Shown here: positions 6,508-13,363 of the stretch, one piece after another
Layout of the letters: each line of letters starts with the position of its first letter
How positions within the stretch are numbered: position 1 is the stretch's first letter
Assembly: GCA_030043175.1 (NCBI GenBank)
Contig: JASHYD010001327.1
Location: 1 to 15,450 of the forward strand
Source of the DNA: Xanthobacteraceae bacterium
Lineage (GTDB): Bacteria > Pseudomonadota > Alphaproteobacteria > Rhizobiales > Xanthobacteraceae
Reading direction: 5' to 3'
Length of the DNA stretch: 15,450 nt
Notes under the pieces: model-generated
The model's database searches: none
Told to the model about the DNA's origin: nothing
Seen by the model: the letters and a program-made list of their open reading frames with translations, nothing else
Made by a program: the position numbers and the translations under genes

Positions 6508-6723
6508 CGTGGAGAATGATCTGTAGCCGCTCGCCTCAGCGCGTCTAAAGAAATCCCCTGGGGCGGCCCTTGTGGTCGGCCTTGGCGGCGTCAGGGCGGT
6601 CTATTCGCTCGGGGGTCGGCGCTGCGCGCGGGTCGGGCGAGGACGCGGCTCGCCGCTACCGTGGGCAATGTTGTCGAGCCGGCTGGCCCTACTGCGCGAC
6701 TGAGCCAGCACGCAGCTGCGGCC

Positions 6724-7143
6724 TCACCTCTGGCCGGCCTTGAAGCCCTCGCGCACTGCGTCCTCGACGATTTTGCGATGGTCGAAAGCGAGTTCGAGGT
6801 CTTCCCAATCGGCCACGAACGCCGCGTCGGCAGCATCGTCTCCGGCACATAGATCGTAGCCCGCGACGGCAATCCGGTAGGCGATGCTCACCACATGACC
6901 TCGCGGGTCACGATGCGGGTCGGAGTAAACGCCGAGCAGCGAGACATTGGCGGCGACGAGACCGGTCTCCTCCGCGAGCTCGCGCGCGGCGGCGTCCTCT
7001 GTCGTCTCTCCGTACTCGACGTACCCGCCTGGCAGCGCGTAGCGGCCGCGGAACGGCAGATTCTTGCGGCGAATGAGCAGGAGCCTGCCGCCTGGATCGA
7101 ATACGATGCAATCAACCACGAGCGATGGATGCTTAGCGTTCAT
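6724..7143 (-). CDS. NUDIX hydrolase
   Basis: A 139-residue cytoplasmic enzyme with a complete Nudix box, GYVEYGETTED then AAARELAEETGL, with consensus residues G40, E46, R54, E55, E58, E59 and G61 in place. The preceding RYALPGG and the N-terminal VDCIVFDPGGRLLLIRRK fit the beta-strand grille of the fold. Nudix enzymes hydrolyse nucleoside diphosphates linked to another group, such as ADP-ribose, NADH or oxidised nucleotides; the SDPHRDPRGHVVSIAY segment resembles ADP-ribose pyrophosphatase-type members, but substrate cannot be fixed from sequence alone. The start ATG has GAGG 6 nt upstream. It is divergent from the sulfite dehydrogenase gene and does not look like part of an operon. Confidence 0.9.
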   Translation of the reverse strand: MNAKHPSLVVDCIVFDPGGRLLLIRRKNLPFRGRYALPGGYVEYGETTEDAAARELAEETGLVAANVSLLGVYSDPHRDPRGHVVSIAYRIAVAGYDLCAGDDAADAAFVADWEDLELAFDHRKIVEDAVREGFKAGQR

Positions 7144-7212
7144 GCTCTACCTCGGTCTGGACAACGAAAGCGGTGAGGCGCAGCATAACTGCCCTCCTGC
7201 TTTGCTTTTGCC

Positions 7213-7252
7213 CCGCCCCCTCCCCCGCTTGGAGGACGTCGGGAAGGGGCGG
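7213..7252. repeat. G/C-rich intergenic inverted repeat (family member)
   Basis: CCGCCCCCTCCC (7213-7224) pairs with GGGAAGGGGCGG (7241-7252) with one mismatch around a 16-nt loop. It sits between the divergent NUDIX and sulfite dehydrogenase genes. Its first 13 bases are identical to those of the element at 14517-14553 read on the minus strand, suggesting a dispersed repeat rather than a gene-specific site. Confidence 0.6.
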
Positions 7253-7312
7253 CGATGGTCGGGAGGGAGATGAGAGGTGCGCATATGGCGCCCCTCCGTC
7301 AAGGAGGACATC

Positions 7313-8632
7313 ATGAGTACAACCCGTCGCCGAGGGCGTACCCCCTCGTTCGATCTGGTGGCCGGCAACGGCCTGATTAATCGCCGCGTCTTGCTCGGCA
7401 AGGGGATGGCGATGGCGAGCGCCATGGGGGCAGCCGGAACCGTCACGGGCGCTGCCGCCGAGCCGCTTAAGGACGAGCAATGGAGCCTAGAATTCGGCTC
7501 GATCATGCCGTCGGTTCAGACGGCCTCGAGGTACGAAAAAGACGTCGTGCGCTCTCTGAGCAACCCGCAGGGCGAATTGCGCAACTCGCACGCGCGCACA
7601 CCTCATCATCTGTTGAACGGCACGGTGACGCCGAACGGCCTGCACTTTTCCATCAATCACTGCGGCGTGCCGGATATCGACCCGACCAAGCACAAGCTCG
7701 TCATTCACGGCAGGGTGCGCCAGCCGCTCGAATTCACGCTGGAGCAGCTGTCGCGCTATCCGCTCGTCAGCCGCATGGCGTTCGTCGAATGCGCCGGCAA
7801 CTCGGCTCCGATGTTTTCCAACCAGCCCCTGCAGGTCACGGCCCAGGCTTTACACGGACTCGTGTCCAATGCCGAATGGACGGGCGTCAGGTTATCAACG
7901 CTGCTCGACGAGGCCGGCATCGATCCGCACGCCAAATGGCTGATCGCAGAAGGCGCCGACGCCCAGTTCCTCGACCGCAGCATTCCGGTCAAGAAGGCCT
8001 ATGGCGACGCGCTGATCGCCATCTACCAGAACGGCGAACACCTGATGCCTGGCAACGGCTATCCGATGCGCCTGCTCGTGCCCGGCTATCAGGGCAACAT
8101 GAACGTCAAGTTCCTGCGACGCCTGAAGGCGATCGATCAGCCGGCCTATACCTTCTTCGAGACCAAGAACTATTCGCAGATTCTGCCGGGCGGCAAGACG
8201 TGGCGGTTTCACTTCCTCATGGAGGTGAAAAGCTTCATCACCCAGCCGTCCTTCGGCCACCAACTCGAGGTGCCGGGCTTCTATACCATTTCGGGCGTTG
8301 CCTATTCGGGCACCGGACGGGTTGCCAAGGTCCTGGTGTCGGCGGATGGCGGCAAGAGCTGGGGTGAGGCCGCGCTGCAGGAGCCTGTCCTCGACAAGGC
8401 ATTCACGCGCTTCCAGATGCCATGGCGCTGGGATGGCCAGCCCGCGATCCTGCAAAGCCGCGCCTGGGACGAGGCCGGCAACGTGCAGCCGCTGCGTGCC
8501 GAATTCGTTGCGGCACGCGGCGAGACCAACCAACCCGTCGCCAGCCCCTTGCTCTTCCCGAACCAGCACTACAACAGCATCACCAGTTGGGCCATCGACA
8601 GCAATGGAAAGATCAAGCATGTCTATGCGTAA
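7313..8632 (+). CDS. soxC: Sulfite dehydrogenase molybdopterin subunit (SoxC-like)
   Basis: A 439-residue molybdenum enzyme of the sulfite oxidase family. The N-terminus carries a Tat-type signal (INRRVLLGKGMAMASAMGAAG, R24-R25), consistent with export of a folded cofactor-bearing protein to the periplasm. The molybdenum-ligating cysteine is C160 in FVECAGNSAPMF. The C-terminal part (about 310-435) is the Mo-cofactor dimerisation domain, with GVAYSGTGRVAKVLVSADGG and WRWDGQPA. It would oxidise sulfite to sulfate, or as SoxC oxidise protein-bound sulfane sulfur, passing electrons to the cytochrome. The start ATG at 7313 has AAGGAGG 5 nt upstream; the earlier in-frame ATG at 7277 lacks a site. 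The cytochrome gene overlaps its 3' end by 14 bp. No soxXYZAB genes are seen, so a stand-alone sulfite dehydrogenase role is more likely than full thiosulfate oxidation. Confidence 0.92.
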   Translation: MSTTRRRGRTPSFDLVAGNGLINRRVLLGKGMAMASAMGAAGTVTGAAAEPLKDEQWSLEFGSIMPSVQTASRYEKDVVRSLSNPQGELRNSHARTPHHLLNGTVTPNGLHFSINHCGVPDIDPTKHKLVIHGRVRQPLEFTLEQLSRYPLVSRMAFVECAGNSAPMFSNQPLQVTAQALHGLVSNAEWTGVRLSTLLDEAGIDPHAKWLIAEGADAQFLDRSIPVKKAYGDALIAIYQNGEHLMPGNGYPMRLLVPGYQGNMNVKFLRRLKAIDQPAYTFFETKNYSQILPGGKTWRFHFLMEVKSFITQPSFGHQLEVPGFYTISGVAYSGTGRVAKVLVSADGGKSWGEAALQEPVLDKAFTRFQMPWRWDGQPAILQSRAWDEAGNVQPLRAEFVAARGETNQPVASPLLFPNQHYNSITSWAIDSNGKIKHVYA

Positions 8633-9173
8633 GCCGCTGCTCGCCCTCACCGCCACGCTTGCCTTGGGGACGGGCGCTGCACTGGCGCAAAGCCCGGGCG
8701 GCCCATCTCCTCATCTCGGCAAGCCGATATCCGAGGCGGACATCAAGGCGTGGGATATCTCAGTATTGCCGGATGGCACCAACCTGCCTCCGGGTAGCGG
8801 TACGCCGGCGCAAGGCGCGAAAATCTACGCCGAGAAATGCGTGGCCTGCCACGCCGAAGGCGGCAAGGGCGGCGGCGCACCCGGCGCCGGACCGCTCGTT
8901 GGCGGGGCGCCGCTCACCAACGGCATCGAAACCGCGAAGACCATCGCCAACTACTATGCGTATGCCACGACGGTGTTCGACTACATCCGGCGCGCGATGC
9001 CCTACAATGCGCCGCGCTCGCTTGCTGACGATGAGGTCTATGCGCTAACCGCCTACATCCTTGCCCTCAACAAGCTGATCGGCGAGAACGACGCGATGGA
9101 TGCCAAGACTTTGCCGCAGGTGAAAATGCCGAACCGGGACAATTTCATCTTGCCGTATCCGGATCGGATATAG
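8619..9173 (+). CDS. soxD: Monohaem c-type cytochrome, electron acceptor of sulfite dehydrogenase (SoxD-like)
   Basis: A 184-residue secreted cytochrome. The signal peptide (MSMRKPLLALTATLALGTGA, cleavage after ALA-Q) is followed by KPISEADIKAWDISVLPDGT and LPPGSGTPAQG, a segment shared with SoxD proteins. There is one haem site, C74-V-A-C77-H78, with M127 in RRAMPYN the probable sixth ligand. The protein would take electrons from the molybdenum subunit into the respiratory chain. It starts inside the last codons of the dehydrogenase gene (ATG 8619; a second ATG at 8625 is possible), with GGAAAG 7 nt upstream, so translation is likely coupled. The classical SoxD is about twice as long and carries two haems; this one has only the first domain and so is closer to monohaem partners of SorA-type enzymes. 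The symbol is therefore tentative. Confidence 0.85.
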   Translation: MSMRKPLLALTATLALGTGAALAQSPGGPSPHLGKPISEADIKAWDISVLPDGTNLPPGSGTPAQGAKIYAEKCVACHAEGGKGGGAPGAGPLVGGAPLTNGIETAKTIANYYAYATTVFDYIRRAMPYNAPRSLADDEVYALTAYILALNKLIGENDAMDAKTLPQVKMPNRDNFILPYPDRI

Positions 9174-9197
9174 AGCGGGTTTAATGGATGGAGCGCC

Positions 9198-9275
9198 GTC
9201 ATGCCCGCGCGTGTCGCGGCCAACCATGTCTGCCCCTGCCGACCCTCCCGGCATGCCGGGGAGGGTGCGGGGCAG
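9198..9275. repeat. Composite intergenic palindromic element
   Basis: Two adjacent hairpins follow the cytochrome gene. The first (9198-9228) begins GTCATGCCCG and pairs GCCCGCG (9203-9209) with CGCGGCC (9215-9221) with one mismatch. The second (9230-9275) has outer arms CTGCCCC and GGGGCAG and an inner near-palindrome ACCCTCCC-GGCATGCC-GGGGAGGGT. The same two-part order is seen, on the opposite strand, at 14517-14579. It may also end transcription of the sulfite dehydrogenase unit, though it lacks a U-tract. Confidence 0.65.
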
Positions 9276-9331
9276 CAACGAAGAGCCGGACAGGCTTGGA
9301 AAAGCCACGACGGCCCAGTAATCGGTTCGCC

Positions 9332-11413
9332 ATGATCGCAACCCGCCGTATGCCAGGGATCACGCCGGTGACATACAACGTGTTAAGAGGCGCTGCCCTT
9401 TGCATCGGGCTTGTCGTTGCCACCGCCACCGGTTTTTCGCAGGCGCAAGAACAGGCGGATGCCTCATACGGCCGCTGGGGCTTCGATGGGTCTGGAGTCG
9501 ATCCGCGGATCAATCCGGGCGACAGCTTCTTCGATTTTGCCAACGGCGCATGGGAGGCTCGTGCCGCGATCCCCGCCGACAAGGCGCGCTTCGGCACCTT
9601 TGATGCGCTCACCGACAAAACACAGGAGCAAATTCGCGTCGTTGTCGTGGAGGCGGCCAAATCGGGCGCGTCGCCCGATACCGATGTCGGCAAGATCGGC
9701 GCGCTCTACAACGCGTTCATGGATGAAGAACGGATCGATCAGCTCGATGTCGCCCCGATCGCCGGCGATCTTGCGGAAATCCGCGACGTCAAGACGAAGA
9801 CTGACATTGCAGTCCTGATGGGGCGTGCCAAGAACGGCTTCGGCAGCAGCTTGTTCAACGTTGCGGTGGACGAGGATGAAAAAGATCCAACCCGCAACGC
9901 GCTGCATGCCTCGCAAGGCGGCTTGGGCCTTCCGGATCGCGACTACTATCTGCGTGACGCCTTCCGGGACAAGCAGCCCAAATACCGCGACTATATCGCA
10001 CGTCTGCTCGACATGGTGGGTTGGCCGGCGGCGCTTGAGCGCGCCGATGATGTCGTCGCGTTCGAAACCAGGATCGCCCAAGCGAGCTGGAGCCGTGCCG
10101 AGAGCCGCGACCGCGACAAGACGTATAATCTGGTGACGCGGGCGGAACTCGATGCCCTTGCGCCCGGCTTCCCATGGGCCGCCTGGCTTACGGCCGCCGA
10201 TGTGGGGGGCGCGCGCAGCCTCATCGTTCGCCAGAAGAGCGCCTTTCCCAAGCTTGCGAAGATTTTCGACGAGACATCGCTTGAGACTCTGCAGGCGTGG
10301 CAAGCGTTCCGCGTCGTCGACCAGGCCGCGCCGTTCCTGTCTGCGCGACTCGTCACGGCGCGATTCGAATTCCGCGGTACGGCGCTGGTCGGTCAGGCCC
10401 AACAGCAGCCGCGCTGGCGGCGCGCCATGCAGCTCATCGGAACCTCGGTTGGCGAAGCAGTAGGCAGGGAATATGTTGCGCGCCACTTTCCGCCGGACTC
10501 CAAGGCCAAGATGGAGGAATTGGTCGACCAATTGAAAGGCGCTCTGCGCAACCGCATCGAAAATGTTTCGTGGATGACGCGCGAGACCAAAGCCAAGGCG
10601 CTCGAAAAGCTCGCTCTCTTCGGCGTCAAGATTGGCTATCCGGACAAATGGCGCGACTACACGGCACTGAGGATCGACCGCGCGGATTTGATCGGCAATG
10701 TGCGCCGTGCGACCGCATTCCGATGGGCCTACGCGGTCGCCAAGCTCGACAAGCCGGTTGACCCGCAGGAGTGGAGTACAACGCCCCAGGTGGTCAATGC
10801 CTACTACATGCCGACCCGTAACGAAATCGTATTCCCGGCCGGTATCCTTCAGCCACCATTCTTCGATCCGAACGCCGACATGGCGATCAACTACGGCGGC
10901 ATCGGCGGGGTGATCGGTCACGAGCTGACCCACGGTTTCGATGATCAAGGCCGCAAGTCAGACGGCCACGGGGCGCTCGCCGACTGGTGGCTGCCGGCCG
11001 ACGCGGCGAAATTCCAAGCCGAGGCCGACAAATACGGTGCCCAGTACGACGGCTACGCGGTGGCACCCGGCGTGAACGTGAAGGGCGCCCAGACCATGGG
11101 CGAAAACATCGCCGACCTCGGGGGCATCCTGCTTGCGCTCGGCGCCTATCGGGCCTCGCTGCACGGCGCGCCCGCTCCAGTGCTCGACGGCTATACGGGC
11201 GATCAGCGGGTCTTCCTCGCTTGGGCACAGGTCTGGCGTACCAAGTCGCGGCCAGACGCCCTCAAGCAGCAGGTCACGAGCGACAGCCATTCGCCGGCGC
11301 GGTTTAGGGTCGACGGCCCGCTACGTAACGTGGACGCCTGGTACGACGCCTTCGGGATCAAGCCGGGCGACAAGCTCTATCTCAAACCGGAGGATCGCGT
11401 CCGCATCTGGTGA
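9332..11413 (+). CDS. Secreted M13-family (neprilysin/PepO-like) zinc metalloendopeptidase
   Basis: A 693-residue peptidase with a signal peptide (hydrophobic stretch VLRGAALCIGLVVATATG, then SQAQ), so likely periplasmic or surface-exposed. The N-terminal domain starts with GVDPRINPGDSFFDFANGAW, typical of family M13. The catalytic part contains VNAYYMPTRNEIVFPAGIL, the zinc motif HELTH (H530, E531, H534) and the third ligand E591 in GENIADLGG. It ends in VRIW, as family members usually end in an aromatic residue. These enzymes cleave peptides, generally under about 5 kDa. The start is uncertain: ATG 9332, ATG 9350 and GTG 9368 are in frame and none has a strong ribosome site; 9332 gives a normal signal peptide. 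Frames upstream to 9188 run through a repeat and are excluded. The gene stands alone behind the sulfite dehydrogenase pair. Confidence 0.93.
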   Translation: MIATRRMPGITPVTYNVLRGAALCIGLVVATATGFSQAQEQADASYGRWGFDGSGVDPRINPGDSFFDFANGAWEARAAIPADKARFGTFDALTDKTQEQIRVVVVEAAKSGASPDTDVGKIGALYNAFMDEERIDQLDVAPIAGDLAEIRDVKTKTDIAVLMGRAKNGFGSSLFNVAVDEDEKDPTRNALHASQGGLGLPDRDYYLRDAFRDKQPKYRDYIARLLDMVGWPAALERADDVVAFETRIAQASWSRAESRDRDKTYNLVTRAELDALAPGFPWAAWLTAADVGGARSLIVRQKSAFPKLAKIFDETSLETLQAWQAFRVVDQAAPFLSARLVTARFEFRGTALVGQAQQQPRWRRAMQLIGTSVGEAVGREYVARHFPPDSKAKMEELVDQLKGALRNRIENVSWMTRETKAKALEKLALFGVKIGYPDKWRDYTALRIDRADLIGNVRRATAFRWAYAVAKLDKPVDPQEWSTTPQVVNAYYMPTRNEIVFPAGILQPPFFDPNADMAINYGGIGGVIGHELTHGFDDQGRKSDGHGALADWWLPADAAKFQAEADKYGAQYDGYAVAPGVNVKGAQTMGENIADLGGILLALGAYRASLHGAPAPVLDGYTGDQRVFLAWAQVWRTKSRPDALKQQVTSDSHSPARFRVDGPLRNVDAWYDAFGIKPGDKLYLKPEDRVRIW

Positions 11414-11419
11414 GCCCTC

Positions 11420-11440
11420 GCGCCCCATGCCAGGGGGCGC
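11420..11440 (+). terminator. Possible terminator hairpin after the M13 peptidase gene
   Basis: GCGCCCC (11420-11426) and GGGGCGC (11434-11440) form a perfect 7-bp stem with a 7-nt loop starting 7 nt after the stop codon. Only a weak T-containing tail (AATCCTT) follows, so termination is plausible but not assured. Confidence 0.45.
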
Positions 11441-11445
11441 AATCC

Positions 11446-11497
11446 TTGTGGTCGCCGCGTCACCGGCTGACGCTGTGCACAAGGCGGGCGACCACAA
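11446..11497. repeat. Inverted repeat with 11-bp perfect arms
   Basis: TTGTGGTCGCC (11446-11456) is the exact reverse complement of GGCGACCACAA (11487-11497), separated by 30 nt. The left arm extended to CCTTGTGGTCG also occurs near 6568-6578, after the substrate-binding protein gene, which suggests a dispersed element. Confidence 0.6.
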
Positions 11498-11512
11498 CCG
11501 TCCCGACACAGG

Positions 11513-11638
11513 GAGGTAGGAGAGCGCTGGCGCAAGGTGAAAAACCCGATGCTTGAGACAGTCTGCGCGGAGAACAACGGCGATCATTTCGGGAAGAATC
11601 TGTTTCCGATTCCGCAGGCGAACAAGCCGGATTTTTAA
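11513..11638 (+). pseudogene. Possible 3' remnant of an unidentified gene
   Basis: An open stretch with host-like codon use ends at TAA 11636-11638. Its last residues include ENNGDHFGKNLFPIPQANKP, followed by DF. The composition looks like a genuine protein C-terminus, but there is no credible start (the frame is closed by TGA at 11468) and the upstream part runs through an inverted repeat. I do not recognise the family. It may be the tail of a gene whose front was lost. Confidence 0.25.
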
Positions 11639-11686
11639 CCATTGCCATCCGTCTGCCTACGTAGCTGGCACTTGCCTGCATGGCGA

Positions 11687-11710
11687 TCGCCCTCGCAACC
11701 GCGAGGGCGA
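11687..11710. repeat. Perfect 10-bp stem, 4-nt loop hairpin
   Basis: TCGCCCTCGC (11687-11696) pairs perfectly with GCGAGGGCGA (11701-11710) around AACC. It is the most stable short hairpin in the window. No U-tract follows, so a role as terminator for the convergent genes is possible but not clear. Confidence 0.6.
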
Positions 11711-11881
11711 GCAGATCAGCCGCGACGCCTTAACGTAGGATTTAAATTCGGCTTTATCCTATTGCGAACTGATCCGCGAAAGCCAGTTTTTGGCCTGCCC
11801 AATTTTCTCAAGACTCGGAAAGGCCCACAGCGCGCATTCGCAACGGAGAAGCCTGCTTCAAACACGCCTGACCGCAGGCCA

Positions 11882-11957
11882 GGTTGAGCGATAGCAAAAC
11901 CCATCAGGACCTTCCGGCGGCGCGGCCGTACGGCGGGTTTCGCAGTCGCTTCAACCC
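11882..11957. repeat. Degenerate long inverted repeat
   Basis: The left arm GGTTGAGCGATAGCAAAACC (11882-11901) and the reverse complement of the right arm, GGTTGAAGCGACTGCGAAAC (covering about 11937-11956), share the same order of GGTTGA, GCGA, GC and AAAC blocks with a few differences. This resembles the 'gggt-gggtta...taaccc' type of palindromic intergenic repeats I associate with Bradyrhizobium. It lies at the 3' end of the NHL-repeat gene. Confidence 0.5.
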
Positions 11958-11981
11958 ACCTTACGGCAACGTCGCGCTGCG

Positions 11982-13058
11982 CTACTGCGTCTGCGGATGC
12001 AGGAGCAGCTTCTGCACGCGCCAGTTCGCGGTCTCTGCCACGTAGACCTCATGCTCCGACGGGCACGCGAGCGCATGGGCGCCGGAGAATTGCTTGAGGT
12101 TGCGTCCCGAGCGACCGATCACCCCAAGCACTTTGCCATCGAGCGTCAGCTTGAAGACGCGCCCCGGAAACGTGGATTCGCCCAGAAACATGACCTGGTT
12201 CGGACCAGGCGTTAGGCAGAGCGAATTGGGGGCCCCGATTACCTGGGTGAGGCGATCGCCGGTCGGCGTATTGCCGTACACCGCCTTGGTGCCGGGAACC
12301 GGCGGCACATCGACCGAGAACATGCGCAAGAACTTGCCGTCGGTATCGAACACCTGGACGCGGTGGTTCGAGCGGTCGCCGACATAGACGTTGTCGTTGC
12401 GATCGATCACGATGGCATGAACCGTGCGGAATTGACCCGGGCCGGTGCCCGGCTCGCCCCATGACTTCACCCAATCGCCGTCCTTGCTGTACTTGGCGAC
12501 GCGCGAGTTGATGTAGCCGTCACTGATATAAATGTTCCCTTGGGAATCCCAGGCGACGTCGGTGGGCTGCCGAAACATGCCGTCGACCGGAGGGCGCGGC
12601 GGCGTCACATGCTCCCACGGCTTGGTGTCTTCATCTGCCGACTCCTTGCGACGCCCGAACACCCATACCACGCGGCCGGCAGGGTTGAACTTGACGATCA
12701 TGTCCGAACCTTTGTCGATGGCCCAGATGTTGTCGTCCTTGTCGATCCGCACGCTGTGGGCGAACGACCACGCGTACAGTCCCTTGCCGATCTCGCGAAC
12801 GAGCTGGCCGTTGGCGTCGAATTCGAGGAGCTGCGCGGCGGCTGGCGCGTAGGCCGAGCCGGTGGCGCTGTTTGAGCGCGTGAACACGAACATGTGGCCT
12901 TTGGAATTCACGGCCACGCCCGGCACCTCGCCGAAATTCATGCCGTCCGGCAGCTTCGGAAAGTCCGGTACCGAATCGAAGGCAATTTCGGGTGCGGTCT
13001 GCTGGGCAAGCGCTGGCCCTGCCAGCAGCGCAAAACATGCGATCATGAGTGCTTTCAT
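11982..13058 (-). CDS. Secreted NHL-repeat beta-propeller protein
   Basis: A 358-residue protein with a signal peptide (MKALMIACFALLAGPALAQQ, cleavage around ALA-Q). The rest consists of repeated NHL-type blades, each with a G-x-V/A...D..GN(I/V)YV..D core: VPGVAVNSKGHMFVFTRSNS, SVRIDKDDNIWAIDKGSDMI, DVAWDSQGNIYISDGYINSR, IVIDRNDNVYVGDRSNHRVQ and a last blade with EVYVAETANWRVQKL. This resembles the peptidyl-alpha-hydroxyglycine lyase/NHL group in bacteria, whose reaction is mostly unknown; some bind or hydrolyse lactones or peptides. The ATG at 13058 has GGGAGGG 5 nt upstream, which excludes the longer frame starting at 13292. It stands alone, divergent from the cysteine-synthase-like gene. 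Confidence 0.88.
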   Translation of the reverse strand: MKALMIACFALLAGPALAQQTAPEIAFDSVPDFPKLPDGMNFGEVPGVAVNSKGHMFVFTRSNSATGSAYAPAAAQLLEFDANGQLVREIGKGLYAWSFAHSVRIDKDDNIWAIDKGSDMIVKFNPAGRVVWVFGRRKESADEDTKPWEHVTPPRPPVDGMFRQPTDVAWDSQGNIYISDGYINSRVAKYSKDGDWVKSWGEPGTGPGQFRTVHAIVIDRNDNVYVGDRSNHRVQVFDTDGKFLRMFSVDVPPVPGTKAVYGNTPTGDRLTQVIGAPNSLCLTPGPNQVMFLGESTFPGRVFKLTLDGKVLGVIGRSGRNLKQFSGAHALACPSEHEVYVAETANWRVQKLLLHPQTQ

Positions 13059-13201
13059 CGGGTCCCTCCCTTGTGCAGCCGCGAGCCTCTGCGTTCGCGG
13101 CTCAATCTGGCGTCGTTGTAGCGCCGGGCGCCATTGGCGTCCACCGCCGGCCGCTGCGTTCCTGCGCGTGCGACCCGCGCGCAGAAGGGCAGGGGCGGCA
13201 G

Positions 13202-13231
13202 TGACGCAGGCAGCACACCTTAATGTATAAT
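13202..13231 (+). promoter_or_regulatory. Candidate promoter for the cysteine synthase-like gene
   Basis: A perfect TATAAT lies at 13226-13231. A weak -35-like TGAC (13202-13205, four of six matches when read as GTGACG at 13201-13206) precedes it with a 19-nt spacer. Transcription would start near 13238, giving a leader of about 125 nt. A consensus -10 is rare in such G/C-rich DNA, which adds weight. Confidence 0.4.
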
Positions 13232-13233
13232 GT

Positions 13234-13259
13234 CCCGCGGTTTCTTTGGAACCTGCGGG
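13234..13259 (+). other. Leader hairpin after the candidate promoter
   Basis: CCCGC and GCGGG (13234-13238, 13255-13259) together with GGTT and AACC (13239-13242, 13250-13253) form a 9-bp stem with one bulged T. It would lie at the very 5' end of the predicted transcript, where it could stabilise the RNA. Confidence 0.35.
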
Positions 13260-13363
13260 TCGTGAGCCGAACGGGAATGTGTTGCATCGCACCGAATATC
13301 GGCGCCGTATTTCTATAACTTGTAGCGGCCCGGTTTCCTCGATAGGGTCGATCCGACCTGAAT

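Larger units (their letters stand above)
11414..11981. other. 568-bp repeat-rich intergenic region between convergent genes
   Basis: This gap lies between the 3' ends of the M13 peptidase and the NHL-repeat gene. It holds a hairpin just after the peptidase stop (11420-11440), a spaced inverted repeat (11446-11497), a coding-like stretch ending at 11638, a very strong hairpin (11687-11710), an AT-rich patch (about 11735-11810) and a long degenerate inverted repeat (11882-11957). No complete gene is recognisable. Confidence 0.65.
13059..13363. other. Divergent intergenic region upstream of the NHL and cysteine synthase genes
   Basis: This 305-bp stretch should hold promoters for both flanking genes. 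It contains a -10-like TATAAT at 13226-13231 directed to the right and a hairpin directly after it. The part from 13071 to 13200 is G/C-rich with no recognisable gene. Confidence 0.55.

Noticed and set aside
6636..6654. Hairpin GGCGAG-GACGCGG-CTCGCC between the receptor and NUDIX genes as terminator
   Set aside because: Only 6 bp, no U-tract, about 130 bp from the receptor stop and 70 bp from the NUDIX stop; chance is likely in such G/C-rich DNA.
7895..8656. 253-residue antisense frame over the sulfite dehydrogenase gene
   Set aside because: It is the mirror frame of a well-supported gene, with no recognisable domain or ribosome site.
9464..10948. 494-residue open frame antisense to the M13 peptidase gene
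   Set aside because: It lies wholly inside a gene with clear zinc motifs and is a by-product of G/C-rich codon use. It shows no family features.
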